From positions 8,588,501 through 8,652,500 of the forward strand of contig NZ_CP163444.1 of NCBI RefSeq assembly GCF_041053105.1: a stretch of 64,000 bases of DNA, written 5' to 3'. A program made the position numbers and the translations under genes. The notes under the pieces are model-generated. The model ran no database searches and was not told where the DNA came from. It worked only from the letters and a program-made list of their open reading frames with translations. Positions 44,755-53,340 of the stretch are shown here, in pieces (position 1 is the first letter of the stretch; each line of letters opens with the position of its first letter). The stretch comes from Streptomyces sp. R44. GTDB lineage: Bacteria; Actinomycetota; Actinomycetes; Streptomycetales; Streptomycetaceae.

Positions 44755-45498
44755 CTAGGCCCGGTGGGTGATCCACACCCCCGGCTCCCAGTACGCGCCG
44801 CGGTCCCGCGCCCGGTCCACCTGGAGGGGCGCGAGGCCGCCGGGGAACACGTACTCCCCGTCCTCCGGGAAGGCGAGGCCCGTCCACTCCTCCCACTCGG
44901 CGACCGTCCCGGTGATCCGCGAGGAGTACGCGGACGCCGCGGCGACCGTGCCGCCCGCCCCCACCTGTGTCCGGATCCACGGGTCGAACGGGCTCCCGTC
45001 GTCCCTGGTCCACGCCGCGTACCGCTCGATCGGCACCAGCGGATACCGGTCCTTCCAGGTGGGCCGCACCGGCACCAGGACCGTCCCGAGCCCGGCGCGC
45101 CGGGCCGTGTCCGCCATCGCGTCGAGCAGCACCTTCGACAGGCCCCGGCCCTGGTGGTCCTCGGCCACCTCGATCCCGAGCGCGCACAGCGCACCGGGGG
45201 CACGTCCGGCGTCGCGGTCCGCGAAGGCCCGCGCGATCGAGTCGTCCAGGCCGGGCCCCAGGTCCTCGGCCGTGCCGTCCCAGGTGCGGGGCAGCGAGCG
45301 GCCCGCGCCGGCGATCACGTCGTGCTCGTCGTCGTACAGGACGAACTGGAACTCGGGGAAGTCCGTGAACAGCCGGTTCCAGTAGTCGCCGTTGATGTCG
45401 CCGTGCAGGTTGTACTCGGGCACCACGCCGGCGAAGCGCTCCGGGATGCGGTCCCACAGCTCGGGCCGTTCCGAGTGCCGTACCAGGACGAGGGACAT
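44755..45498 (-). CDS. GNAT-type acetyltransferase, 247 aa
   Basis: The GNAT core is seen in LCALGIEVAEDHQGRGLSKVLLDAMADTARRAGL (acetyl-CoA loop D-H-Q-G-R-G-L) at about 105-138. The region after it (ERYAAWTRDDGSPFDPWIR and GVWITHRA) is longer than in simple GNATs and may bind a larger acceptor. Its start overlaps the methyltransferase stop (TGATG), so the two are translationally coupled and may modify the same molecule. Confidence 0.78.
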   Translation of the reverse strand: MSLVLVRHSERPELWDRIPERFAGVVPEYNLHGDINGDYWNRLFTDFPEFQFVLYDDEHDVIAGAGRSLPRTWDGTAEDLGPGLDDSIARAFADRDAGRAPGALCALGIEVAEDHQGRGLSKVLLDAMADTARRAGLGTVLVPVRPTWKDRYPLVPIERYAAWTRDDGSPFDPWIRTQVGAGGTVAAASAYSSRITGTVAEWEEWTGLAFPEDGEYVFPGGLAPLQVDRARDRGAYWEPGVWITHRA

Positions 45499-46367
45499 CA
45501 GGCCGCCTCCCCCCGGGCGGGGACCTCGACGTCCCAGACGACCACGATCGGCAGGCCCTCCCAGGCGGCACGGGCCGCGTCACCGATGGCCTCCTCGTAG
45601 CCGCCGGGAGCCAGCCGCCCGTTGAAGAGCGGCTCGTGGCAGGCGCGGACCCGCAGCCCGGCAGCCCCGAAGGCGTCCAGGTAGTGGCTCAGCAGATGGA
45701 CGTGGTTGCGGACGAAGGCGAGTTCCTCGGAGCCGTGGACGAAGAGGCACTGTCCCTGGAGGGAGATCACGAAGGGGTGCAGATCCGTCACGACGATCCG
45801 TCCGCCCGGCCGCACCACGCGCGCCAGCTCCGCGACGGCCGGGGTGACATCGGGCAGGTGCGTCATGGCGAGCGAACAGATCGCCAGGTCGACGGAGTCG
45901 TCGTCGAGCGGCAGCCGCTCCAGGTGACCGACGCGCAGATCGGCCGCGGGGGAGTGCGCCCGGGCCTTCTCCAGCATGTGCGGGGACTGGTCCACGCCGA
46001 TGACCCGGTGACCGCGCCCGGTGAGCGTCCGGGTCTGCCGCCCGGTGCCGCAGGCGGCGTCGAGCGCGACCCCGGGCGCCAGGCCGTCGAGGATCTTCCC
46101 GACGACGGGTTCCTCCACCTCGATGTACGAACTGGGCAGCGAGTCGTACACCGCCGACCAGGCCGCGTATCCCTCCGCCGCGTCGAGCTCGTTGACGGTG
46201 GCGCCGCCGTCCGGCAGCTTCTCCTCGCCGGGCTCGGCGAGCACGAAGCGGCGGATGTCCTCCACCCGGTCCCTGAGGAAGGTCTCGTCCCCGTCCACGG
46301 CGTTGCGCAGCAGCGCGAGCCCCTCGATTCCCAGCACCAGTTCCCGTACGCGGAATTCACCGCTCAT
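45498..46367 (-). CDS. SAM-dependent class I methyltransferase
   Basis: The 289-residue protein has the SAM-binding motif I LDAACGTGRQTRTL (about 100-113), motif II VIGVDQSPHMLEKAR, LAICSLAMTHLPDVTPAVAELARVVRPGG and a C-terminal strand. The N-terminal 80 residues resemble those of UbiE/Trm-like small-molecule methyltransferases. GAGGGG precedes the ATG. Coupled with the downstream GNAT gene. It is divergent from the dimethylformamidase-like gene and is likely to act on a metabolite of the cluster. Confidence 0.85.
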   Translation of the reverse strand: MSGEFRVRELVLGIEGLALLRNAVDGDETFLRDRVEDIRRFVLAEPGEEKLPDGGATVNELDAAEGYAAWSAVYDSLPSSYIEVEEPVVGKILDGLAPGVALDAACGTGRQTRTLTGRGHRVIGVDQSPHMLEKARAHSPAADLRVGHLERLPLDDDSVDLAICSLAMTHLPDVTPAVAELARVVRPGGRIVVTDLHPFVISLQGQCLFVHGSEELAFVRNHVHLLSHYLDAFGAAGLRVRACHEPLFNGRLAPGGYEEAIGDAARAAWEGLPIVVVWDVEVPARGEAA

Positions 46368-46501
46368 GCGAGCCCCTCACCGATCTGCCGAGGATCACGT
46401 CATCCCTGTCGGAATCCGCACTACCCAACCCGCCGGGCAGGAAGACGACATGAAGCGCCCGTGGCCGAAAAGCGGGTCCGAATGGCCGGTTGGAGGCGCC
46501 G

Positions 46502-46531
46502 TTGTCCGTCGTGCGCGCGGCTGCCTAGCAT
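46502..46531 (+). promoter_or_regulatory. Leaderless promoter of the dimethylformamidase-like gene
   Basis: TTGTCC (46502-46507), an 18-bp spacer, TAGCAT (46526-46531) and then seven bases to the ATG at 46539. This fits a housekeeping promoter whose transcript begins at the start codon. No ribosome-binding site precedes either ATG (46530 or 46539). Confidence 0.7.
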
Positions 46532-46538
46532 GACCGGC

Positions 46539-48014
46539 ATGATCGAAGGATATCTGGGAAGAGAAAGCGTCACCCTCGGCGGCGAGATGATCCTGCACAT
46601 CTCCACCGACGCCCCCCGATTCCGTCTCCGCTTCTACCGGCTCGGCGAGACGCTGACCTTCGTCGGGGAATCCGGGGAATTCGACGGAGGTCTGCACCCG
46701 GCCCCTTCCCATCCCGACGGATTACCCGGGCGCGCTTCGCCGGCCGACGCCTGGGAATGGCCTCCGTTCACTCTCCCCGTACCCGACGAGTGGACCCAGG
46801 GAATCCATCTCGTCGAATTCGTGGAGTCCGGTGGCCCCGACGCGGGCGGTGACCCGCCCCTCCTGGACCTGGCCCACCTCGAAGGGCACGCGCGGGAGTT
46901 CTTCGTCGTCCGCCCCCGCGTCCCCGGCAGCCGGTCCCGCATCCTCTACAAGAAGTCCACGTTCACCCGGCACGCCTACAACCGCTCCGACCGCCCCGGG
47001 CTCGAACGGGCCGTCAGCCTCTACGACCACCCCGTCCACCGCTCCGGCGGAGGCGGTGAACCCCGAGGTCACAAGGTCAGCCTCCACCGCCCCGGCGGGG
47101 TGATCGACCTCGCCTACTGGGACGCCCCCTTCATCGGGTGGCTGGAGCGCCACGGCTACGCCGTCGAGTACGCCACCGACCTCGACCTGCACGAGGACCC
47201 CGGCCTCCTCGCCTCCTACGACCTCCTCCTCAGCGTCGGGCACGACGAATACTGGAGCGAGCGGATGCGCTACCACGCGGAATCGTTCGTCCGCGACGGC
47301 GGGAACATCGCGTTCCTCAGTGCCAACACCTGCTGGTGGCGGATCCACCCGACCGACAGGAACACCGCCTTCGTCTCCGACACCGACCACCACGTCGGCG
47401 AGGAATACCCGCACCTGCCCGCCACCGACCAATGGTGGACACCCGCGCCCGACGGCGTCGGACATCCGGAGAACTCCCTCACCGGCGTGAGTTTCCGCAA
47501 CGGAGGAATGTGGGCGGCCACCGAATGGCCCGGTGACCGCCCCCGCGAGGGATATACCGTGCAGCACGCCGACCACTGGATGTACGAAGGAACCGGATTA
47601 CGCGACGGAAGCGACGGAGGAACTCCCGACCGGCTCGGCGCGGGGACCCCTCTGATCGGATACGAGTGCGACGGAGCGGCCTACGCCTACGACGAGGCAG
47701 GAATCGCCCGGGCCACCGGCGAGGACGGAACTCCGGAATCCTTCCTCATCCTCGGCATCCACGTCCTCGAACCGGTCCACGAGGATTTCCACCGCTTCAA
47801 GTGGGGGCACTGGAACACGGTCGTGCGCGAGCCGGCCATCACCAGCCCCCGCGCCGCCACCATGGGCCTCCACACCGCACCCGGCCCCACCGGCGGCACC
47901 GTCTTCACCGCCGGCACCACCGACTGGCCCGTCGTCTGCGGTCACGAACAGGACCCGGCCGTCGTCCGCGTCACCCGCAACCTCCTCGACCGCCTGCGCC
48001 ACCGCCTCCGGTGA
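46539..48014 (+). CDS. N,N-dimethylformamidase large-subunit-like protein
   Basis: The 491-residue protein has the N-terminal beta-sandwich (EGYLGRESVTLGGEMILHIST) and the C-terminal domain of the DMFase beta-subunit family (HGYAVEYATDLDLHEDPGLLASYDLLLSVGHDEYWSERMR, FLSANTCWWRIHP). In DMFase this domain holds a mononuclear iron site made by Tyr and Glu residues; Tyr and Glu are present in DEYWSE. Homologues act on amide or glycan-like compounds and several have no known substrate. The start at ATG 46539 is set by the leaderless promoter. It ends inside the 3' end of the convergent HAD gene. Confidence 0.8.
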   Translation: MIEGYLGRESVTLGGEMILHISTDAPRFRLRFYRLGETLTFVGESGEFDGGLHPAPSHPDGLPGRASPADAWEWPPFTLPVPDEWTQGIHLVEFVESGGPDAGGDPPLLDLAHLEGHAREFFVVRPRVPGSRSRILYKKSTFTRHAYNRSDRPGLERAVSLYDHPVHRSGGGGEPRGHKVSLHRPGGVIDLAYWDAPFIGWLERHGYAVEYATDLDLHEDPGLLASYDLLLSVGHDEYWSERMRYHAESFVRDGGNIAFLSANTCWWRIHPTDRNTAFVSDTDHHVGEEYPHLPATDQWWTPAPDGVGHPENSLTGVSFRNGGMWAATEWPGDRPREGYTVQHADHWMYEGTGLRDGSDGGTPDRLGAGTPLIGYECDGAAYAYDEAGIARATGEDGTPESFLILGIHVLEPVHEDFHRFKWGHWNTVVREPAITSPRAATMGLHTAPGPTGGTVFTAGTTDWPVVCGHEQDPAVVRVTRNLLDRLRHRLR

Positions 48015-48714
48015 GTTCCCGCAGCCCGGCGATCCGCGCCGCCCCCTCCGGCAGCGGCGGCGCGATCCCGTCCACCGCCCGGTCCGGCCGCCACAGATGG
48101 ACCGCCCGCATGCCCGCCGCCAGCGGACCGAGCACATCGGGCACCCACATGTCCCCGACGAACAGCACCCGCTCCGCCGGCAGAGCGCACCGTTCGAGCA
48201 CCGCCCGGTAGATCAGCGGATGCGGTTTGCGGGCCCCCGTCCGCGCGGAGCCCACCACCAGGTCGACCGTGTCGCCGAGCCCCACCTCGGCGACACGGTC
48301 CTCCAGGTCCCAGTACCAGTTGGAGCACACCCCGACCAGCAGCCCGCGCCGGCGCAGCGCGGCGAGTGACTCCCGTACGTCCGCGAAGAGCGCGAGCCGG
48401 ACCGCCTTCATCGCCCGGTCGAGCTCCTCGACCAGACCGTCGAGCGCCTCCTCCGGCACACCGCAGGCTCGCGCACGCCGTCGCAACCGGTCGCGCTCCC
48501 ACGTCACGTACGCCGACTCGTCGGCCGAGTGCGCGGTGTGCTCCTCGCCCTCGCCGGGACCCACCGACCACTGGTCGCCCCAGAGTTCGCCCTGGGCCGC
48601 CAGACCCCGGCGCGCGAAGACACCCCGGTGGTCCGGCGGCAGCGGCTCCACCATGCGGACCAGCGTCCCGTAGAAGTCGAGGACGACCGCGCCGATCCCG
48701 GGCGGCACCAGCAC
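47971..48714 (-). CDS. HAD-superfamily phosphatase
   Basis: The 247-residue hydrolase has HAD motif I VVLDFYGTLV (nucleophile Asp near residue 13), motif II in VGVCSNWYW, motif III Lys in ARKPHPLIY and motif IV LFVGDMWVPDVLGPLAAGM. A helical cap lies between motifs I and II. It would hydrolyse a phosphomonoester, for example a sugar or cyclitol phosphate. It starts 9 bp after the amidinotransferase stop on the same strand, so a phosphatase acting after amidino transfer is plausible, as in streptomycin synthesis. Its 3' end overlaps the DMFase-like gene by 44 bp, tail to tail. Confidence 0.85.
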   Translation of the reverse strand: MLVPPGIGAVVLDFYGTLVRMVEPLPPDHRGVFARRGLAAQGELWGDQWSVGPGEGEEHTAHSADESAYVTWERDRLRRRARACGVPEEALDGLVEELDRAMKAVRLALFADVRESLAALRRRGLLVGVCSNWYWDLEDRVAEVGLGDTVDLVVGSARTGARKPHPLIYRAVLERCALPAERVLFVGDMWVPDVLGPLAAGMRAVHLWRPDRAVDGIAPPLPEGAARIAGLRELTGGGGAGGRGGCG

Positions 48715-48723
48715 GGGACTCTC

Positions 48724-49914
48724 CTAGAACCGGCCGTACCGGCGGGGGAAGTAGTCCTCCAGGGTGCCGTCCCGCTCGATGTCGACGGTCGCGCAGTGCA
48801 GCCCGCCGCCGAACGGACCCACCGCCCGGAACGGCACCGGCACGATCTCGAATCCGTACGAGGACAGCTGCTCCGCGAGCCGCACCTCGTTCTCCTCGAC
48901 GCACAGCGTGTTCTCGTCGAGGTTCAGCATGTTCCCGGCGAGCCACGGGCTGCAGAACGACAGCTTCGGCGGATGGTCCCAGCTCGCCGGCTGCACGGCC
49001 TCCACGATCTCCCAGTCGTTCAGCTTGAAGAACTCCATCAGCTCCGCGTCCGCGAGCCGCTCCCCGCAGTGCAGCACCAGGCCCGGGCGCAGCGGCACCC
49101 AGGTGGCGTCGATGTGCAGCGGATGGGTGTTGGTCGAGGTCACGGCGTGCACCCGGTGGTCGGGGAAGTGGCGCCGCAGCCAGTCGTACCCGCTGCGGTT
49201 CGTCACGAACGACAGCTGCACGAACAGGTCCTTGCCGAACCGCGCCACGTCCGCCGCGTCGAACAGCGGCTCCGCCTCGGTGAGCACCAGGTCGTAGTCA
49301 CGGACCCTGGCGAGCTGCACCTCGGTCGGAAGCTCGTTGTACGTGTCCCAGAACCCGCTCTTGTACGAGGCGTCCGTGAGCCTCGGCTTCGGCGCGGCCT
49401 CCCAGCGCATCCGGGGGTCGGCGTCGAACAGGTCCTGCAGCACGGGCCGGTAGCAGAGGTACTCGAACCAGCGGCTGCGGTACGACATGGTCGCTTCGAG
49501 GACCTCGTTGCCGACGGTGAGCAGCAGGTCCCGGGGCGGCATGCAGCCGAACATCGACTCGTGCGTCCACTCGGGCGTCGACACCTCCTTCGTGAAGTCG
49601 ACCGGCGTCGGCCGGTCCACCCGGATGCCGCGCCGACGCAGCAGCTCCGCGAAGTCGTCGAGCTGCTGATCCGCCTCGGCCACCATGTCCGCCGGCATCG
49701 GGCCGTACGTCCCCAGCGGGAAGCCGTCGTCGGGGTAGTCCCGGCGCACCGCGTGCTCGGGCGCCTGCACCACCGTGCCCTCGGCCCGGCCGACGATCAC
49801 ATGCCGCAGCGGGTCCCAGCCGTTCCACGCGTTGACCCGCACGGGCCGCTCGGCGGCGCCGGCGGAGTCGGGAGCGGAGCTGTCCTGAGCGGGGGTCGTC
49901 CTCTGCTCGGTCAC
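48724..49914 (-). CDS. Amidinotransferase (glycine/inosamine-phosphate amidinotransferase family)
   Basis: The 396-residue enzyme would move the amidino group of arginine to an amine acceptor. Active-site elements are visible: RPTPVDFTKEVSTPEW near 105, an HIDATWVPL block (His near 267) and the nucleophilic Cys in FGGGLHCATVDIERDG (about 374). N-terminal residues NAWNGWDPLRHVIVGRAEG match the family. StrB1 (streptomycin) and GATM are members. GTG 49914 has AAGGG 7-8 nt upstream. The acceptor is not shown by the sequence; a cyclitol- or sugar-amine is suggested by the kinase, epimerase and phosphatase nearby. Confidence 0.9.
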   Translation of the reverse strand: MTEQRTTPAQDSSAPDSAGAAERPVRVNAWNGWDPLRHVIVGRAEGTVVQAPEHAVRRDYPDDGFPLGTYGPMPADMVAEADQQLDDFAELLRRRGIRVDRPTPVDFTKEVSTPEWTHESMFGCMPPRDLLLTVGNEVLEATMSYRSRWFEYLCYRPVLQDLFDADPRMRWEAAPKPRLTDASYKSGFWDTYNELPTEVQLARVRDYDLVLTEAEPLFDAADVARFGKDLFVQLSFVTNRSGYDWLRRHFPDHRVHAVTSTNTHPLHIDATWVPLRPGLVLHCGERLADAELMEFFKLNDWEIVEAVQPASWDHPPKLSFCSPWLAGNMLNLDENTLCVEENEVRLAEQLSSYGFEIVPVPFRAVGPFGGGLHCATVDIERDGTLEDYFPRRYGRF

Positions 49915-50235
49915 GTACAAACCCTTCGATGGGGGACGTGGAGTGCCGCAGGGGACAAACTGCGGGCAGCGGGCCGTCACCGTCAAGAGTCACTCCGCTA
50001 CCCACCGTGCCGATCGCGCCAGCGTGGCCGGGGCACGGCCCCGCCGCTGCCGGACACGAGGACAACGGCCCAGCGCAGCGGGGGAACGCTCGGCTCTTCG
50101 GGGGACGCGTACCGCCGTCTTCCGGCCGAAACTCCGCACCGCGGCGAGGTCCCGTGATCGGCGGGGTAGGGAGAGACCGTCGCCGAAGCCCCGTACATCC
50201 CCCGCATCCCCGCCACGTCCCGCACGGAGGAATCC
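49915..50235. other. 321-bp divergent promoter region, amidinotransferase and sugar ABC operon
   Basis: No gene is supported. On the minus strand TTGACG (near 49982) is a good -35 candidate for the amidinotransferase, but the -10 is weak. The GGAGG ribosome-binding site of the ABC binding protein lies at the right end. Several GC-rich inverted repeats are present but none is a clear operator. Confidence 0.5.
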
Positions 50236-51531
50236 ATGACACCGCGCCTGCCCCGCCGTTCCGCGATCCTGGGAGCCCTCCTGCTCACGGTGGTGGGCTG
50301 TGGATCGGGCGACGGCGGCACGACGGGCGAACAGGCGGACGGCGGCAGGCTGACGGTGTGGCTCACGGTGGACGCCCGCGAGAGCTGGCCGGAGATGGTC
50401 GCCTCCGCGAACAAGCGGTTCGCCGAGGCGCACCCCGGGGTGAAGGTCGACGTCCAGTACCAGCAGTGGACGACGAAGAACCAGAAGCTCGACGCGGTCC
50501 TCGCCGGCCGGAACGTGCCCGACGTCGTCGAGATGGGCAACAGCGAGACCACCAACTACATCGTCAACGACGCCTTCGCACCCCTGGACCCCAAGACCTT
50601 CGACCGGTCCGCGCAGTGGCTGCCCGCCCTCGCCGACGCCTGTCGCCTCGACGGCCGCACGTACTGCGTGCCGTACTACGCGGGAGCCCGCGTCGGCGTC
50701 TACCGCACCGACTACTTCAAGAACACCGGCATCACCCGGGCCCCCCGCACCTACCCCGAGCTGATCTCCGCCCTCGACCGGCTCAAGTCCCGCTACGGCG
50801 GCGCCAAGGACCCGGGCTTCTCCGCCCTCTACCTGCCCGGCCGCTACTGGTCCGCCGCCATGGGCTTCGTCAAGGACGCCGGCGGCGAGATGGCCGTCGA
50901 GAACGACGGCCGGTGGCAGGGCGCCCTCTCCTCGCCGAAGTCCGTCGCCGGGCTCACCGCCTGGAAGAAGCTCATGGACGACTACTACGTCGGCGACCGG
51001 GCGAAGGACAACGGCGACCAGCCGGCCGTCATAGGGCAGGGCAAGGTCGGCGTCTTCTACGGCAACACCTGGGAAGCGGAGGCCGCGGCCGACGACCGGT
51101 CCGGCGGCGATCCGCGCCTCAAGGGCAAGTTCGCCACCTTCCCCTTCCCCGGACCGTCCGGCGAGCTGCTCCCGCCGTTCCTCGGCGGCTCCACCCTGGC
51201 CGTGCCCGCCAAGTCACGCAACCAGGACCTCGCGGCCGACTGGATCCGGATCTTCACCGACCAGGAGTCGCAGCGGCAGCTGATCGCCGCCAACACCCTG
51301 CCCAACAACACCGTCCAGCTCGCCGACGTCGCCGCCGGAGGCATCAACGGACCCGCCGCACAGGCCGCCGCCCGCGGCTGGGTCACCCCCCTCGCCCCGG
51401 GCTGGACCTCGGTGGAAAAATCCAACATCCTGCCGGAGATGCTGGAGCGCATCGCCACGGGCAAGGCCTCCGTCGAGGACGCCACGCGCGAGGCGGACCG
51501 CAGGATCGACGCGGTGATCAATGAGCGCTGA
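50236..51531 (+). CDS. Sugar-type ABC transporter substrate-binding lipoprotein
   Basis: The 431-residue protein has a lipoprotein signal (ILGALLLTVVGCGSGDG, Cys near 23) and the family-1 solute-binding fold (TVWLTVDARESWPEMVASANKRFAEAHPGVKVDVQYQQW, then DVVEMGNSETTNYIVNDAFAPLD, YCVPYYAGARVGVYRTDYFKN). These are typical of carbohydrate importers of the CUT1 class. It feeds the two permeases downstream (overlap of 11 bp with the first). No ATPase gene is present; in Streptomyces the shared MsiK ATPase usually serves such systems. Confidence 0.9.
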   Translation: MTPRLPRRSAILGALLLTVVGCGSGDGGTTGEQADGGRLTVWLTVDARESWPEMVASANKRFAEAHPGVKVDVQYQQWTTKNQKLDAVLAGRNVPDVVEMGNSETTNYIVNDAFAPLDPKTFDRSAQWLPALADACRLDGRTYCVPYYAGARVGVYRTDYFKNTGITRAPRTYPELISALDRLKSRYGGAKDPGFSALYLPGRYWSAAMGFVKDAGGEMAVENDGRWQGALSSPKSVAGLTAWKKLMDDYYVGDRAKDNGDQPAVIGQGKVGVFYGNTWEAEAAADDRSGGDPRLKGKFATFPFPGPSGELLPPFLGGSTLAVPAKSRNQDLAADWIRIFTDQESQRQLIAANTLPNNTVQLADVAAGGINGPAAQAAARGWVTPLAPGWTSVEKSNILPEMLERIATGKASVEDATREADRRIDAVINER

Positions 51532-52435
51532 ACCGGCCGGGCGCCGGCCGCGCCCCCTCCTGCCCTATCTGCTCCTCGCCCCGTCGCTCCTCGCCCTCCT
51601 GGTCGTCCTCGGCTATCCGCTGGTCGACATGGTGACCCTGTCGTTCCAGGACATGACCCGCAAGGAGCTGTTCAGCGGCGCGGCACCCCCCTGGGCGGGG
51701 CTCGGGCAGTTCCGGACGATCCTCGGCGACGGATTCTTCTGGACGGTCGTGGCCCGCACGGCGCTGTTCACGGGCGTCTGCGTCACCCTCACCATGGCCT
51801 CCGGACTCCTCGTCGCGCTGCTGATGCGCCGCACCTCGCCCTGGGTCAGGGCGACCATCGGCGGGGTGCTCGTCGCCGTCTGGGCCATGCCGGTCATGGT
51901 CGCGGCCGCCGTCTTCCGCTGGCTCTTCGACGCCGACTACGGCCTCGTCAACTGGCTGCTCTCCACGCTGCCCGGCGTCGACCTCGCCCGGCACAACTGG
52001 TTCACCGACCCCTGGCAGGGCTTCGCCGTCATCACCGCGGTCGTCGTCTGGGGCGCCCTGCCGTTCGCCGCGATCAGCCTCCACGCGGCGCTCGCCCAGA
52101 TCCCGCCCGAACTGGAGGAGGCCGCCCTCATCGACGGCGCCCGTCCCTCGCAGGTCTTCCGGTACGTCACCTTCCCCGCCGTGAAACCCGTCTTCGTGAT
52201 GGTCACCACCCTGATGGCGATCTGGGACTTCGGCGTCTTCAATCAGATCTGGCTGATGCGGGGAGGCCAGCCCGAGCGCGAGTACTACCTGCTCGGCGTG
52301 TACTCGTTCATCGAGTCCTTCGCCGTCAACCGCTACAGCACCGGAGCCGCGATCGCGCTGGTCACCGTGGTCCTGCTGCTCGCCGGCTCTGTGCTGTACC
52401 TGCGTCAGACGCTGAGGCTGGGGGAGGCCGAATGA
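51521..52435 (+). CDS. Sugar ABC transporter permease (MalF type)
   Basis: The 304-residue membrane protein has six hydrophobic segments and the EAA coupling loop EELEEAALIDGARPSQVFRYVTFP (about 203-225). YPLVDMVTLSFQDMTRKELF after the first helix is typical of CUT1 MalF-type permeases. It overlaps the binding-protein gene by 11 bp and the next permease by 4 nt. Confidence 0.92.
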   Translation: MSAEPAGRRPRPLLPYLLLAPSLLALLVVLGYPLVDMVTLSFQDMTRKELFSGAAPPWAGLGQFRTILGDGFFWTVVARTALFTGVCVTLTMASGLLVALLMRRTSPWVRATIGGVLVAVWAMPVMVAAAVFRWLFDADYGLVNWLLSTLPGVDLARHNWFTDPWQGFAVITAVVVWGALPFAAISLHAALAQIPPELEEAALIDGARPSQVFRYVTFPAVKPVFVMVTTLMAIWDFGVFNQIWLMRGGQPEREYYLLGVYSFIESFAVNRYSTGAAIALVTVVLLLAGSVLYLRQTLRLGEAE

Positions 52436-53274
52436 GCGCGGGCAGGGCCCGGCGGCGCGGTCAGCGGCGCCGCTACGACGTCCTCGGACTGCTCGTGGCC
52501 GCCGTCATCGGCTTCCCCGTCTACTGGATGGTCCTCACCGCGTTCCGCCCGGCGACCGAGATCCTCAGGCTGCCGCCCGAGTTCTGGCCGAGCAGCCCCA
52601 CCCTCGCCAACTTCTCCCGCGCCATGGGCACCGAGACCTTCTGGGCCAACGTCCGCTCCAGCGCCGTCATCGGCCTCGGCACGGTCGTCGTCTCCCTCCT
52701 CGTCGGGACGCTGGCCGCGTTCGCCCTCGCCCGCTTCCGCTTCGCCGGGCGCAAGGCCTTCGTCGTCGTGATCCTCACCGTCCAGATGATCCCCCTCGCC
52801 GCCCTCGTCATCCCGGTGTACCTGCTCCTCAACGACGCCGGGCTCACCGACAGCCTCGTCGGCGTGATCGCCGTCTACCTCGTCTTCACGCTGCCGTTCA
52901 CCGTGTGGATGCTGCACGGCTTCATCGCGGCGATCCCCGTCGAGCTCGAAGAGGCGGCGATGGTCGACGGCTGCGGCCGGCTCGGCGCCTTCGTCCGCGT
53001 CGTGCTGCCCCTGCTCGCCCCGGGGCTCGTCGCCACCTCCGTCTTCGCGATGGTGCAGGCGTGGAACGAGTACGTCCTCGTCTACGTCCTGCTCTCCACC
53101 CCGGAGAAGCAGACCCTCAGCATCTGGCTGGTCTCCTTCCAGACCAGCTTCGGCACCGACTACGGCGGCCTGATGGCGGGAGCCACCCTCACCGCCCTGC
53201 CCGTCGTCGTGTTCTTCCTGGCCGTCCACCGCAAGATCGCCGCGGGGCTCGCCACCGGAGCGGTCAAGGGCTGA
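52432..53274 (+). CDS. Sugar ABC transporter permease (MalG type)
   Basis: The 280-residue membrane protein has a short N-terminus, six hydrophobic segments and the EAA loop VELEEAAMVDGCGRLGAFVRVVLP (about 181-203). FPVYWMVLTAFRPATEI is typical of the MalG group. Starts in the ATGA overlap with the MalF-type gene. With its partner it forms the membrane channel. Confidence 0.92.
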   Translation: MSAGRARRRGQRRRYDVLGLLVAAVIGFPVYWMVLTAFRPATEILRLPPEFWPSSPTLANFSRAMGTETFWANVRSSAVIGLGTVVVSLLVGTLAAFALARFRFAGRKAFVVVILTVQMIPLAALVIPVYLLLNDAGLTDSLVGVIAVYLVFTLPFTVWMLHGFIAAIPVELEEAAMVDGCGRLGAFVRVVLPLLAPGLVATSVFAMVQAWNEYVLVYVLLSTPEKQTLSIWLVSFQTSFGTDYGGLMAGATLTALPVVVFFLAVHRKIAAGLATGAVKG

Positions 53275-53340
53275 AGGACGCCCGTCCGGCACCGGCACGA
53301 CCCGTCGACGCCCACCCTTCACCCCACAGAGGAGAGCCCT

